Shown here piece after piece: positions 45,570 to 56,101 of a stretch of 64,000 nt of DNA (the first letter of the stretch is position 1; every line of letters starts with the position of its first letter). The stretch comes from Candidatus Kapaibacterium sp. (GTDB lineage: Bacteria > Bacteroidota > Ignavibacteria > Kapaibacteriales > NICIL-2), in assembly GCA_025055755.1 (NCBI GenBank), contig JANWWF010000001.1, forward strand, positions 538,670 through 602,669, in the 5' to 3' direction. The notes beneath the pieces were generated by a model. It was given only the letters and a program-made list of their open reading frames with translations, ran no database searches and was not told where the DNA came from. The translations under genes were made by a program, and so were the position numbers.

Positions 45570-48193
45570 AACTGTGCCTCGTAATACTTGCTGCCCTAAC
45601 AATTCTACTCCCTGCGCAAGATGCAGGGTGGGAAATACATCCGTGGATGCGGTTCGAATGGGAACGACTGCGGTATAGCAATCCACAAACTGGTTCTATT
45701 CCTCCGCAGGCTGCTCTTCGTGACGCAGAATATGCAGCTCGCATAGCCTCTTTACAGCAAGAGAAATCTGCCTCGACTGCATCATCGCAGGTGCAACCAA
45801 TAGGTCCCACAAATGTTGCTGGTCGCACTCGTGCTTTGGTGATTGATCGTAGAGCACCAAACGTTCTGGTCTGCGGAGGCGTTACCGGAGGAATTTGGCG
45901 TAGCATTGACTACGGACAATCGTGGGTGCGACTGACTCCTCCAACTCTTGTCCCGCATGTTTCATGCATAGTGCAGAGCATCCAGGACCCAAACACCTGG
46001 TATGCTGGAACAGGAGAAGGTCTTTCCACGACTGAACGCAGGACCTCGACGTTGCTGCGGACTATTGGAACCGGTACTGGAATTTATCGCTCTACCGATA
46101 ATGGGCTGTCTTGGTCATTGATCTCACCCTTTCCTACTGCACAGCCAAACTCTACACCTGCTCAATCGTGGCAGATTACCTGGCGACTTGATCTTTTGCC
46201 CACCCCTCAAGGGGAGCTACTTTTCGCTGCATGCTACAGTGGCATCTACTCTTGGAATGGAAGCACATGGAAAATGGAAATCGGCGATAGTACATCTCCC
46301 CCATTCTGCACGGACCTTGTTACAGCCGCTGGGAAAGTGTATGTGGCTCTCGGCGCAACTGACGAGGGAATACGTCCAACAAACTATGGAATCTTCGAGC
46401 GACTTCCTAATGGCAGTTGGCGAAATATCACCCCTGCGGGATTCCCAACAGTGCGGCGCATGATCCTTGCTGCTGCGGCTGATGGTTCCATCCTTTACGT
46501 GCTAACTCAAGCACCTCGGGCGTGGTCTCAACGCTACATGAGCTTTGCATCTACTCACACTTTATGGCGCTACTCAGCCGCAACAAACCGATGGGAAAAC
46601 TGTACAGAATGGATTGATGCACTACTGAGAAGAACTGAATACTCACTGGAGACACTGGGCGGTTACTGCATGGCTTTGGCTGTTCATCCCCGGCAACCAA
46701 ACGTTGTGTTCGTTGGGGGCACTGATCTTTTTTCCTCCCACGACGGTTGTCAAAGCCTTGCGTTCCACCTTGGCGGTTATCCCTACATTGTCGAAGCAGG
46801 AGCTTTGCATCCAGATGTTCACGCTCTTGTATTTGATCCAACTGACTACAATCGTCTCTACGTAGCAACCGATGGAGGAGTGTATCTAACTACTTCCCCT
46901 CTTCAACAGGGCGAGACCTATTGGACAGCCCTCAACAATGGACTGACGACCACACAAGTGTATCATGTTGCTCTTGATAAACTGTCCTCCGACAGCCGCC
47001 TTGTCATTGCTGGCTTTCAAGACAATAGCAATTGGTACACACCCGCCGCAACGTACGGTGTCCCTTGGATATTTGCTGGCGGAGGCGATGGCTGTCGAGT
47101 TCTTGTTGGTGATGGTCGCCGGCTGCTTTTTGCTACCTCGCAGTTTGGATATGTCTATGCTGTCGATGCAACAGAAGAAGAGCCACTCTTCCGTCCCTTA
47201 CCTTCTCTTCCCAAGAGCAGTAAGATGTTTGTTACCGAAATTGCATACGACAGAGCTACCAATACTCTCGTTGCAGCAGTAGACAATTCTCTTTATCGTC
47301 TCCGGGTTGATACACAAACTCAGGACTCATCCTGGCTGCATGCAGCATCCCTCCCGACATCCTCCCTGATCTCCACTATAGCTTTGCGAGGCTCTCGCGC
47401 ATTGGTAGGAACAGTAGATGGGCTCATCTATCGGGCAGATATTAGCACAGGCATAGTAGAACGGATTTCAGCACCTCTCCCTGCTGGCGGATTCATCGCT
47501 GCAATTGATTGGGATGAAGAGGACACCAATCGTATCATCGTCACCATTTCCAACTATACCTTGCCAAGCATCTTTGCAACCTGGGATAACGGAAGAAACT
47601 GGATAGCAGTCGGCGGCACACTCGATGAAGAAATGTACGGTTGGGGACCGTCGGTGCGAGTCGTGCGTTCTCTTCACCGAAACGGCAAACGATTGTATAT
47701 CGCAGGAACAAGTGTAGGGGCATTTACCGCCGATTCCCTCTCTCCGACAACTCAATGGCAACCTCTTGGGCTTACTTCTCTTGGAGCTCTTCCCGTTGAA
47801 GCAATTGATCTACGGTCCTCCGATGGACTGGTAATTCTTGGAACCCACGGCGGAGGAGTATTTGCCTGTACCCTCAATCCTTCTGCTGCTGCAACAGATA
47901 CTGTAGATTCCTCAGGCACCTTTTTCGTTGAGCAGTGCATTCCCCATCCCGTGAAGGACTACGCAATCATTAATGCTCATGTGCCCAGCTCGGGAGGAAC
48001 TATCACTCTCCATCTTTACGACCTTCAAGGACGGCTCCTTTTGCACCGCACCCAAGAAGTGCTTCGCCCAGGGGTCTTCTCTTTTGTTCTTTCGCCCTCA
48101 GAGTTTGCCCGTCAGCCTAACGGAGCTTACATCTACTCTGTTCAATGGAATAAACACCGCGCAACCGGTGCATTTATCCACATTGGCCAATAG
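45566..48193 (+). CDS. Secreted BNR/sortilin-like beta-propeller with T9SS domain
   Basis: The 875-residue protein has a signal peptide (LCLVILAALTILLPAQ), a linker, and a long beta-propeller region with Asp-box-like repeats (GIYRSTDNGLSWSLI, GIWRSIDYGQSWVRL, SIFATWDNGRNWIAV) typical of VPS10/sortilin or glycosidase-like propellers. The last 80 residues (VEQCIPHPVKDYAIINAHVP ... NGAYIYSVQW) form a T9SS type A sorting domain. No sialidase active site is evident. It should be secreted or surface-attached. It is coupled to the RsmB-like gene by ATGA and followed by a terminator. Confidence 0.85.
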   Translation: MKLCLVILAALTILLPAQDAGWEIHPWMRFEWERLRYSNPQTGSIPPQAALRDAEYAARIASLQQEKSASTASSQVQPIGPTNVAGRTRALVIDRRAPNVLVCGGVTGGIWRSIDYGQSWVRLTPPTLVPHVSCIVQSIQDPNTWYAGTGEGLSTTERRTSTLLRTIGTGTGIYRSTDNGLSWSLISPFPTAQPNSTPAQSWQITWRLDLLPTPQGELLFAACYSGIYSWNGSTWKMEIGDSTSPPFCTDLVTAAGKVYVALGATDEGIRPTNYGIFERLPNGSWRNITPAGFPTVRRMILAAAADGSILYVLTQAPRAWSQRYMSFASTHTLWRYSAATNRWENCTEWIDALLRRTEYSLETLGGYCMALAVHPRQPNVVFVGGTDLFSSHDGCQSLAFHLGGYPYIVEAGALHPDVHALVFDPTDYNRLYVATDGGVYLTTSPLQQGETYWTALNNGLTTTQVYHVALDKLSSDSRLVIAGFQDNSNWYTPAATYGVPWIFAGGGDGCRVLVGDGRRLLFATSQFGYVYAVDATEEEPLFRPLPSLPKSSKMFVTEIAYDRATNTLVAAVDNSLYRLRVDTQTQDSSWLHAASLPTSSLISTIALRGSRALVGTVDGLIYRADISTGIVERISAPLPAGGFIAAIDWDEEDTNRIIVTISNYTLPSIFATWDNGRNWIAVGGTLDEEMYGWGPSVRVVRSLHRNGKRLYIAGTSVGAFTADSLSPTTQWQPLGLTSLGALPVEAIDLRSSDGLVILGTHGGGVFACTLNPSAAATDTVDSSGTFFVEQCIPHPVKDYAIINAHVPSSGGTITLHLYDLQGRLLLHRTQEVLRPGVFSFVLSPSEFARQPNGAYIYSVQWNKHRATGAFIHIGQ

Positions 48194-48198
48194 AAATC

Positions 48199-48238
48199 GG
48201 CACGCCCGTAAAGGATAGTACTGGCGTGCCTTCTTTTT
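48199..48238 (+). terminator. Rho-independent terminator of the propeller gene
   Basis: GGCACGCC (48199-48206) and GGCGTGCC (48223-48230) form a perfect 8-bp stem with a 16-base loop, followed by TTCTTTTT. It starts 5 bases after the stop codon. Confidence 0.82.
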
Positions 48239-48287
48239 GGTACTACGCGGCAGATATGGGAATTTACTTGGAACAGACACAGAGAAG

Positions 48288-49883
48288 TTAGTTTGCTTTC
48301 GACGGAATATTCAGGGAGACAATCCTTTTTCCGCCCTCAAACTTTACTTCAAGGACGACAACTTCGCCTGGTTTTTTCCGTGCGATGATCGAGCGGAGCT
48401 GCCCTGTGGACTCGATCGATTGGCGATCCGCACGGAGAATGACACTGCGAGGCGATAGTCCTCGCATGTATGCCTCACTATAGCGTTCGACACGTGTTAC
48501 TTCTACCCCTGTGTTTACTTCCAGCCGATTCTTTGCTTCCGCACTCAAGGGAGCAACAGAAAAACCAAGGTCATCAAAAGTTACTGGCTCATTGTCAGTT
48601 GCCCGTTCACCCGGTACTGGCTCACTTGTTTTATCAGCCGAGGCAACCACTCCATCTTTTGCCTCCAACTGTACTTCTTTGGTTATCTCTTTCCGATCTC
48701 GCCAGATGCGCAGTTTGACTTTGTCCCCAGGCCGGCGTTGGAGAATCAACGTTTGAAGTTCATTGGGCGAATTCACCGGTACTCCGTCAACATCGAGGAT
48801 GATATCCTGGGATAGAATCCCTGCCCTTTCTGCAGGTGAGTTCTTGAGCACATCGTCTACCATTACCCCTTGTACTTTTGACAAGCCTGCACCTTTAGCG
48901 TCGGTTTCGTCAACAGCATGGATTGTAACCCCAATGTACGGGCGAATCACCTTCCCGGTGTTGATAAGGTCAAGTGCTACCTTGCGAACAATATCGACCG
49001 GAATTGCAAATCCATAACCTGCGTAGAACCCCGTACCCGACGCAATCGCTGTGTTAATACCGATAAGCGTACCATTGAGCGTAAAAAGTCCACCTCCGCT
49101 GTTCCCTGGGTTGATTGCCGCATCGGTTTGAATATAGTTCTCAATGGCAAATTGACCACGATTGAGTCCCATTCCTCCACGTCCAATCGCGCTGATAATG
49201 CCAGCGGTAACTGTGGAACGAAGTTGAAGAGGGTTCCCGACTGCAATGACCCATTCACCTACTCTGATATCCGCATTAGTACCCAGATATGCTGTGGGAA
49301 GATCTTTGGCATCTATCTTGATAACAGCCAGGTCAGTAAGTGAATCGCGACCAATGATTTTCGCCGTAAACTCTCGCTTGTCACTCAGGGTAACCTTGAC
49401 CCCATCAGGTTTTGCACCGCGGATGACGTGGTTGTTGGTGACTATGTAGCCATCACTGGTAATAATCACCCCCGAGCCCTGCCCCAAAGGACGAGAACGT
49501 GGACGACTGTCGCGTTGCTGATCGCGATTCCGCGGTGGGGAAAAGAATTCTTCGTCATCCCATGGACTGAAAAAGCGGAAAAATTCTTCCACGTCACTTC
49601 CCTTGTCTTCGCCGATAACCTCAATAGAGACCACTGTAGGAGAAACAGCAGTAGCCGCTGCCACAAACGCATCGTTGAGAGCCCGAACGTTATCAGGCAC
49701 TTTGACAGGAGGTTGTTTTGCCCCAATATCGCGGATGTTTTGCCCGAAAAGCTGCGCAACAGGTATGCTCCGAAACTCTGCTACTAAGAGCACACCCGTG
49801 ATAACACCGATAAGGAGAAAAGCTGCGGCCTTTATCATCGATGCTTGCTTTGGGTTAAGCGGCATATGCTTACCACCATTCAT
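48288..49883 (-). CDS. HtrA/DegP-type periplasmic serine protease
   Basis: The 531-residue protein has one N-terminal membrane anchor (18-36), a trypsin-like domain with His152 (TNNHVI), Asp184 (LTDLAVI) and Ser262 (NPGNSGGGL), and two PDZ domains (about 310-400 and 430-530). It degrades or refolds damaged envelope proteins. An acidic/Arg-rich loop (100-130) precedes the strand leading to His152. ATGs at 49883 and 49865 are both possible starts. It lies downstream of the giant T9SS gene, separated by a hairpin. Confidence 0.93.
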   Translation of the reverse strand: MNGGKHMPLNPKQASMIKAAAFLLIGVITGVLLVAEFRSIPVAQLFGQNIRDIGAKQPPVKVPDNVRALNDAFVAAATAVSPTVVSIEVIGEDKGSDVEEFFRFFSPWDDEEFFSPPRNRDQQRDSRPRSRPLGQGSGVIITSDGYIVTNNHVIRGAKPDGVKVTLSDKREFTAKIIGRDSLTDLAVIKIDAKDLPTAYLGTNADIRVGEWVIAVGNPLQLRSTVTAGIISAIGRGGMGLNRGQFAIENYIQTDAAINPGNSGGGLFTLNGTLIGINTAIASGTGFYAGYGFAIPVDIVRKVALDLINTGKVIRPYIGVTIHAVDETDAKGAGLSKVQGVMVDDVLKNSPAERAGILSQDIILDVDGVPVNSPNELQTLILQRRPGDKVKLRIWRDRKEITKEVQLEAKDGVVASADKTSEPVPGERATDNEPVTFDDLGFSVAPLSAEAKNRLEVNTGVEVTRVERYSEAYMRGLSPRSVILRADRQSIESTGQLRSIIARKKPGEVVVLEVKFEGGKRIVSLNIPSKAN

Positions 49884-49943
49884 AAGTGCACATTACCGGC
49901 GTTATAAACGAATCCTTTTTGGGTTTGTTTTAGCTATAAAGCA

Positions 49944-49972
49944 CTGCCCCTTCTCCCAGGGAGAAGGGGCAG
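49944..49972 (-). terminator. Terminator hairpin of the giant T9SS protein gene
   Basis: CTGCCCCTTCTCC (49944-49956) and GGAGAAGGGGCAG (49960-49972) form a perfect 13-bp stem with a 3-base loop, 25 bases after the stop codon. The - strand downstream is TGCTTTATAG, only a weak U-tract. The core CCCCTTCT/AGAAGGGG recurs in the rpsD terminator. Confidence 0.7.
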
Positions 49973-49997
49973 CGGTTATTGACTACGTCTTTCCCTT

Positions 49998-52900
49998 CTA
50001 CTTCTCTATGACTACGGGGATTGTTTGGGTGTAATCGCCACTTCGCATCCGAAGTAGATAGGAGCCACTGGCTATCCCGTTAGGCACAAAGCGCACAGTG
50101 TACGACCCAGTCTTTAGGTTATCGTGGACCAGTGTGGCTACCGTCACTCCGCTGGTGTTGACCAGATCAATTGTCGTGGGAGCGTCGTACCCAACTCCAA
50201 AGTGTACGTCTGCCCCGGCGCCGTTGACGGGATTGGGATTGACCTGAATGTTAAAAGTGGTGCCCTCGAGTCGTACCAGACGTAGATTGAACGCGCAGAC
50301 TGGATTGATTCGCATTGTCGCTCCTTGCGTCGTAATCACCACGCACTGGTCATTAGCAGCGACTGTCTCCAACTGCACGGGATAACCGCCCGCGGTTGGG
50401 AGAATTCCTGGGAGTGCCGCGGTCAACTCAATGCCAAAGAGGTACTCATCAGTCTGCACACGGAGTGGCGTTGTTCCGACAAGAGTGAATTCAGCAATAC
50501 CTCGCGAATTCGCTTGATCGTAGGTGACAGATGCATTTGTGACTGTCCACCCTGCCGTTGCTAACGGTCCAAGCACTTGTATCACCGGCTGACCATTCTG
50601 CTTGACAAAATCGAAGACCGTGATATCGATCGTTACGCGCATCGTGAAGGAGGTAACAGAACCCATCGTGACAGGAGCTTTTGCTTGAAATCGCACCAAC
50701 TTCGGAGCCGTAGCAACTCCTTGCGGAATATCAAACGTTTCAGATACTCCAACTACCAGTGTGGTTTGCTGCAATCCTGTACCACTTAGATCGCCACGGT
50801 ATTCCTCATCGGTTTTACCATTGATTTGGAGAACAATTTGGGCAGTGAATGGCCCACCTGGTTGTGACGGGGTAAATGGTACGATGAGGTCATATGTTCC
50901 ACCCTTTGGAATTGGATTGGGCAGCGGTAGATTGGTTGGCGCACCAAACATAGTTGCATTTTGACCAACCATGCGGACAAATGTCAAGCTTGTGATCGGC
51001 ACATCACCGGTATTGGTGACCCGGACGGTAAGATTCGTTGTGCTACCAACGCACACTTGTCCTGATGCAGGAGAGACGGTAATCTTTGCAACCCCGCTAT
51101 ATGCTCTCCCTGTCCAAACTGACCGTGCTTCTTCGAGAGCATCACTTACTGTAACTAATGTTGCCGTATTAGTAATATTCACCCCCGGCGTGTTGACCAT
51201 GTACTCGGCATCAAAGGTAATGCTTTGACCCGGCAACAATACCCGTGGTAGATTCAGATCTGACTTATCGAAACTAAAGTTTTCACTTCCATAGACACCT
51301 GCAGCCATTCCAATCGTGCCATCCACTTCCGCTACAAGGTCAAATAGATGGAGCGTGTCAGCATACTCCCAGTCTTGCCGACTAAGGTTTGTCACTGTTA
51401 CCTGCTTGACGTCTCTGACTCCACTCCCTGATTCAACCGGTCCGAATGTTACTGTCGGTGTAATAGTAACTTTTGGCGCAATACCAACACCCGTTACCGT
51501 TGCAGATCGGGGCTCACCGGTGCTGTTTTCGAAGGTTACGGTCACTTCGTGGGGACCGGTTGCTTGTGGGCTGAAGAAGACATAAATCGGTCGCCCAAGA
51601 ACGTCACTTAGCCTCCGCCCTGGTGGGATATCCACCACTGGTAATTGATCAAGTGGTGGATTGAACGTGAAAGCAGCACCGTTCCCATATCGGTCCTGTG
51701 TGATACGCGCGGCGCTAATGGTAACCGACTGCGTTCCATCGTTTCGTGGATCGAAAGCAGCAACAGTTTGCCAATCAGCCAATAAGTTGTATGGATTTGT
51801 TGGATTAATTCGCTTCTCTCCGAAGTCCAGAGGCGAAACGCTCAACCCTGGTTTGACGCCGCGACCCCTGATGTGCACTACTGAATCAATTCTCCTTGCA
51901 TCACTGGAAAAGGTGATAGTTGCTGTATAAACCTGCTCAGCCGTTGGGGTAAAGGAGATGGTATAAGTCTTAGAATCGTTTCCTCCTCCTTGCTCCGAGA
52001 GAATGAGAGGAGTTGCGGCGGAAATTTGCCTAAGTGCTGGTTCTGGAACAAAGACAGGATCTGTCGGCCCTTGGGCTCCTGTAATCGTTAGTCGTACTGT
52101 TCCCCGGCTAAAGACAGTAAATGTACGGTTCGCTGTCGTTCCCACTCCTACATCGCCAAAGTCGAGCGGACGCGCTACAGGATGCGATACATCGATTATT
52201 GGTTCTCCTGTTTGTCCTACAACTAAACGGCGGTAACGAAATACGCACTCATCGCCTACACCGATCGAATCGCGTACTGTACCGTCGTTTGTGGCAGTGT
52301 AGCGAATCGTAATTGTTCGTCGCTCGCCCGGCTGAAGATCGAAGGGGATTGGATTATTGACGATCTCGAATACACCTTGCCCTCCGTTCTTGAATTCAAG
52401 ACGTGTGACGCGAACAGGTGAACTGCCTTCATTGACAACATCAATTGTACGGGTTGCAACATCTCCTTTACGGAGCATACCAAAGTCAACATCACTCGGC
52501 TGAAGCGTTATCCGCCGCGCTTTGTACTCGACCACAATTACCGTATCGTTATTGGCACGATCACGGAAGACAATATAGGCGATGGCATCTTGGTCAGGAT
52601 CATCAACTGTCAAGCGCCACCGTGTCGAGCGGGAAGTGCCTACTTCAAACGGGTCATAATCGAGTGTATAGTTCCTACTTGCGGGATCCAAATAAATTTC
52701 CGCAAGATTAGCACGAATTGCATCATCGTCAGGATAATCAGTTACATCTGCATCACCTCCACTTGTGCCGCTGACAGTGCCATCACAATTAACAATGAAG
52801 CGAGGACGGGGGGGTATAGTATCAGGCAGTTGTACTGCGAATGCAGCACTGGTGGGGTGTCCGTAGGAATCGTAGTTACTAAATCCGAATGAATATGCAG

Positions 52901-54353
52901 CAAACGGTTGACTACATCGGATGCGATACACCCCATCCTCTATGCGAATTACCTTAACTGCATACCGCTTTCCGTTAACCGTAATTGGATACACGTCCCC
53001 TACGCTGGGCCCAAATGCAGCCGCCAATGGCTGCCATTGGACTCGCCCTCCATTCATGACCCCCCACTCCAGATCGGGAGGCATAGTACCCGCTTCCGTC
53101 AAAGGAAAGACGATTGCTACATAGTTCTGATCAAAACGTGGTGTTCCTTGAGAACCGGGGGTACAAAAGATAACTTCCCGTTGGAATTGCTCAAGAGGAT
53201 AAATGGTCATTTGGAAGGGATCAGAGACAACCCAATCATCCTCTTGCCCAGTATTGAAAAACGTTGCGCCGATAGGCTTATCACCGCTGAAGACAACAAT
53301 TTCGTTGTTTCCGCTGGCTGTCGCTCGGTCATAGATGAAACCAACACCCTCCGTTCCACCTTTCGTTTGGATATTGCGCCAATAGCTGCCATTTCGGAAG
53401 ATACGTGTCTGCGGTTCCTTTGCGAAGATTTTAACCATTGGAGCAAATCGTCGCGTCGGCACACGGGGAACCAGCAACACTTTTCCCCACATGTCTGTCG
53501 GAATCTCCATATCAGCGATGAAATCACACCATCGAATGTCTGTGGGGACGTTAGCACATTGATTACCGGAGATCACTGCAACGGGCTTTGTTGCCCGGAT
53601 CAACGTTCCTGATAAATCACCCTCTCTCCCGGCTGTATTGCCTGTAGCAAGAGCCAAAACATCATTACGATTGAGAACCCATGTTCGGGTCTGACCGGGA
53701 CGAAGCCCACCCGAGGTCTCCGTATTGGCATTGCCACCCAACGTCACTGTTACGCGCGTGTTATCATATGGTGCTGCTATCACAGACAAACTTGGAAGAT
53801 TGTAGCCAGGGTACATCCATGTCATATCTGCCATTGAGGCTATGATATATTCCTTCCCCAGAGCACGAAGAGGATAAGCCAAAAACGAGTCTGAGGTATA
53901 GCAAAAGCGCGTCACTCCGTATACGACAATAGGAGCTGTTGAGCGAATACGGATTGCCTTTCCAGGATATACCTGCTCCGGTGGCGCCGGCTCATTCCCC
54001 CTCTTTTCATATGGCTGTGCGTTTCCCGGATTCATCTCTAATGGTGTGATCACATACGGGGCCGTAAAAAGGACACGCTGGTATCCAGTCCCTTCGACTT
54101 CAACAATCACTCGTGCTCGGACTGCTGAAGCGATGTAAAGCATAATTCGGTTGACACATCCGCCTGATTCATCAGCAAAGCAGGGCGGGAATGAAAAGCA
54201 AAAATCTGTCCCCGCTGCACCACCATCATTTGCAAGAAGAGTTAGCAGTTTTGACCGAATTTCTTCCTCCGTTTCTGGGCGCCCTTGTCCGCCCCACAAT
54301 TGCATGGCAACTGCCATTACCATCAATGCTAATAAACTCGCTCGAGTTCGCAT
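49998..54353 (-). CDS. Giant IgGFc-binding/choice-of-anchor-D T9SS protein
   Basis: The largest gene here encodes about 1,451 residues. After the signal peptide (SLLALMVMAVAMQLWG) comes an IgGFc-binding N-terminal-like domain to about residue 490 (VISGNQCANVPTDIRWCDF, MWGKVLLVPRVPTRR). From about 610 to 1200 there are several choice-of-anchor-D/HYDIN-like beta domains (PSDVDFGMLRKGDVATRTID, PLDFGDVGVGTTANRTFTV), then a cohesin-like domain (1215-1340) and a T9SS sorting domain (FNIQVNPNPVNGAGADVHF to the end). It should be a surface or secreted adhesive protein. I use the ATG at 54353; one at 54380 is possible. Confidence 0.85.
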   Translation of the reverse strand: MRTRASLLALMVMAVAMQLWGGQGRPETEEEIRSKLLTLLANDGGAAGTDFCFSFPPCFADESGGCVNRIMLYIASAVRARVIVEVEGTGYQRVLFTAPYVITPLEMNPGNAQPYEKRGNEPAPPEQVYPGKAIRIRSTAPIVVYGVTRFCYTSDSFLAYPLRALGKEYIIASMADMTWMYPGYNLPSLSVIAAPYDNTRVTVTLGGNANTETSGGLRPGQTRTWVLNRNDVLALATGNTAGREGDLSGTLIRATKPVAVISGNQCANVPTDIRWCDFIADMEIPTDMWGKVLLVPRVPTRRFAPMVKIFAKEPQTRIFRNGSYWRNIQTKGGTEGVGFIYDRATASGNNEIVVFSGDKPIGATFFNTGQEDDWVVSDPFQMTIYPLEQFQREVIFCTPGSQGTPRFDQNYVAIVFPLTEAGTMPPDLEWGVMNGGRVQWQPLAAAFGPSVGDVYPITVNGKRYAVKVIRIEDGVYRIRCSQPFAAYSFGFSNYDSYGHPTSAAFAVQLPDTIPPRPRFIVNCDGTVSGTSGGDADVTDYPDDDAIRANLAEIYLDPASRNYTLDYDPFEVGTSRSTRWRLTVDDPDQDAIAYIVFRDRANNDTVIVVEYKARRITLQPSDVDFGMLRKGDVATRTIDVVNEGSSPVRVTRLEFKNGGQGVFEIVNNPIPFDLQPGERRTITIRYTATNDGTVRDSIGVGDECVFRYRRLVVGQTGEPIIDVSHPVARPLDFGDVGVGTTANRTFTVFSRGTVRLTITGAQGPTDPVFVPEPALRQISAATPLILSEQGGGNDSKTYTISFTPTAEQVYTATITFSSDARRIDSVVHIRGRGVKPGLSVSPLDFGEKRINPTNPYNLLADWQTVAAFDPRNDGTQSVTISAARITQDRYGNGAAFTFNPPLDQLPVVDIPPGRRLSDVLGRPIYVFFSPQATGPHEVTVTFENSTGEPRSATVTGVGIAPKVTITPTVTFGPVESGSGVRDVKQVTVTNLSRQDWEYADTLHLFDLVAEVDGTIGMAAGVYGSENFSFDKSDLNLPRVLLPGQSITFDAEYMVNTPGVNITNTATLVTVSDALEEARSVWTGRAYSGVAKITVSPASGQVCVGSTTNLTVRVTNTGDVPITSLTFVRMVGQNATMFGAPTNLPLPNPIPKGGTYDLIVPFTPSQPGGPFTAQIVLQINGKTDEEYRGDLSGTGLQQTTLVVGVSETFDIPQGVATAPKLVRFQAKAPVTMGSVTSFTMRVTIDITVFDFVKQNGQPVIQVLGPLATAGWTVTNASVTYDQANSRGIAEFTLVGTTPLRVQTDEYLFGIELTAALPGILPTAGGYPVQLETVAANDQCVVITTQGATMRINPVCAFNLRLVRLEGTTFNIQVNPNPVNGAGADVHFGVGYDAPTTIDLVNTSGVTVATLVHDNLKTGSYTVRFVPNGIASGSYLLRMRSGDYTQTIPVVIEK

Positions 54354-54490
54354 TGCACACCTACAGGAAAGATGAAACATCACCAGCGTTTTGTTGTCAC
54401 TTGCTTATCCATGATACTGCACGTGTGTAATAATGCGCGCGCTTGCAATTTGGTTTCAATTTACACCTATCCAAAATAAGAAAAAAAACG

Positions 54491-56050
54491 CTATAAACAA
54501 TCTTCTCTGTAGAAGTGGATTTCTCGTCCACTAAGTTCCGCAAGCAACAACGCCCGACGCTCTGCTCCCCACTGCTCTATAGTCACATCATTTGTTCCAG
54601 ACAGGAGAAAAATACGAATAGCAGTGGTGCCAATCTCGACTCGTATCGCTTTCACTCGCTGCTGCCGACGACGGTCCAGACCTTCCGCGATGCGGAGGCA
54701 TGCTGCCATCCAGCGTACTGCATTTTGCCACCGTTCAGGTAACGCAATGAAATTCTCATGCTTCCGTTTTGGATGACTTTTGCGATGGTAGCGTGCAACA
54801 TTTGCAATGACTTCCGCCTCTGTGCTGGAAAATCCTGGCATAACAGCGTGCCGAATGATGTAATAACTGTGTTTATGATGCTGGTCAGCAGAAATATGGT
54901 AGCCGATATCGTGGAGCAAGGCGGCCGCCTCGAGTAATTCCCGCTCATAGTCTCCTAACTTGTGTAAAGGTTGGAGTGCATCGTAAAGTGCAAGTGCCAC
55001 CGTGGCAACATGCCGGGCGTGAGCACGTTCGACCCCATACCGCACCATCATTTCTTCAATTGTTGCCGCCCGAAGATGCATCAAATGGTGGTACTGGGCT
55101 GTATCGAGCAGATGTTGCGCAGTGTCGAACACCACTCCTTCACGAAGTGCAAATGCTGAGACAACTACACTCGGAACTGGCAAATGCTGGAGAAACCGCT
55201 CTGCAATGAGAGCACCAGCTGTGATAATATCTGCTCGCTCGGTATCCACCCCTGGAATGTCTGCAATTTTCTTGAGAGTACGTGCGCGAACAATCCGCTC
55301 GATCGCATCCAATAGTGCATCTCGCTCGATACGTTTTCCGTGGAGAGCGGTGGCTGCCAATCCCCCATCTCCAAGAGCAACGCGTGCTATAGTCTGCCAT
55401 GTCCCAGAGGTAACAACAACCTCATCAAACCCTACCATCCGTGTTGCATCGAGTACTGGGGACCATTCGCCAACAAGATAGCGGCGACACTCTTCGACTG
55501 CTGCAACAGAGCGCCGATGTCGGAAATACTGCTCTGTAAGGCGAATAGCTCCAATTTTCTCACTGCGAACGAAGGGTACAGTCCCTTGCTTCCCAACGAT
55601 CACCTCTGTCGAGCCACCTCCAATGTCGCACACACAAATCTGCTTTTGCACCAGGGGCAATCCATGTATAACCCCAAGATAGATAAGCCGTCCTTCTTCC
55701 TCCCCCGAGATGAGCTCAATACGCACCCCTGTTTGCTCTTCGACGCGGTGGAGAAAGACTTCACGGTTGAGTGCTTCACGGACAGCACTTGTTCCAACCG
55801 CGCGAATGTATGCCTGATGTTGCTGTGCCATTGCCACAAATCGGTGCATAGTGGCAACGCCTCGCTCGATAGCATCCTGACTAAGCCGTTTGATGTCCCC
55901 GGCAGACTGCCCTAATCGCACCATCTCTCGGTCCCGGCTAAGGACGTGTAACGTCCCATTTCTCCCAACTTGCGCAACGATCATGTGAAAGGAATTCGTC
56001 CCAACATCAATTGCAGCAATTGGGGGTAACTCGGTTTTTGCCATCGCCAT
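54491..56050 (-). CDS. ppx: Ppx/GppA phosphatase with HD domain
   Basis: The 519-residue protein has an actin-like Ppx/GppA domain: AAIDVGTNSFHMIVA at the start, ISGEEEGRLIYLGV near residue 130 and CDIGGGSTEVIVG near 153. A C-terminal HD-type helical domain (AALLHDIGYHI near 380) follows. Such enzymes hydrolyse polyphosphate or pppGpp and so affect phosphate storage and the stringent response. I use the ATG at 56050; the open frame goes back to a GTG at 56080. A tiny membrane ORF lies 51 bases upstream and shares the probable promoter. Confidence 0.92.
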   Translation of the reverse strand: MAMAKTELPPIAAIDVGTNSFHMIVAQVGRNGTLHVLSRDREMVRLGQSAGDIKRLSQDAIERGVATMHRFVAMAQQHQAYIRAVGTSAVREALNREVFLHRVEEQTGVRIELISGEEEGRLIYLGVIHGLPLVQKQICVCDIGGGSTEVIVGKQGTVPFVRSEKIGAIRLTEQYFRHRRSVAAVEECRRYLVGEWSPVLDATRMVGFDEVVVTSGTWQTIARVALGDGGLAATALHGKRIERDALLDAIERIVRARTLKKIADIPGVDTERADIITAGALIAERFLQHLPVPSVVVSAFALREGVVFDTAQHLLDTAQYHHLMHLRAATIEEMMVRYGVERAHARHVATVALALYDALQPLHKLGDYERELLEAAALLHDIGYHISADQHHKHSYYIIRHAVMPGFSSTEAEVIANVARYHRKSHPKRKHENFIALPERWQNAVRWMAACLRIAEGLDRRRQQRVKAIRVEIGTTAIRIFLLSGTNDVTIEQWGAERRALLLAELSGREIHFYREDCL

Positions 56051-56101
56051 ATTATGCTCGTGGAGTTCGCCCAATTTCACCAGAAGTAGAGCCTTTGACT
56101 A

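Noticed and set aside
52908-53612. 234-codon + strand frame
   Set aside because: It is antisense to the giant T9SS protein, Cys/His-rich and of random composition.
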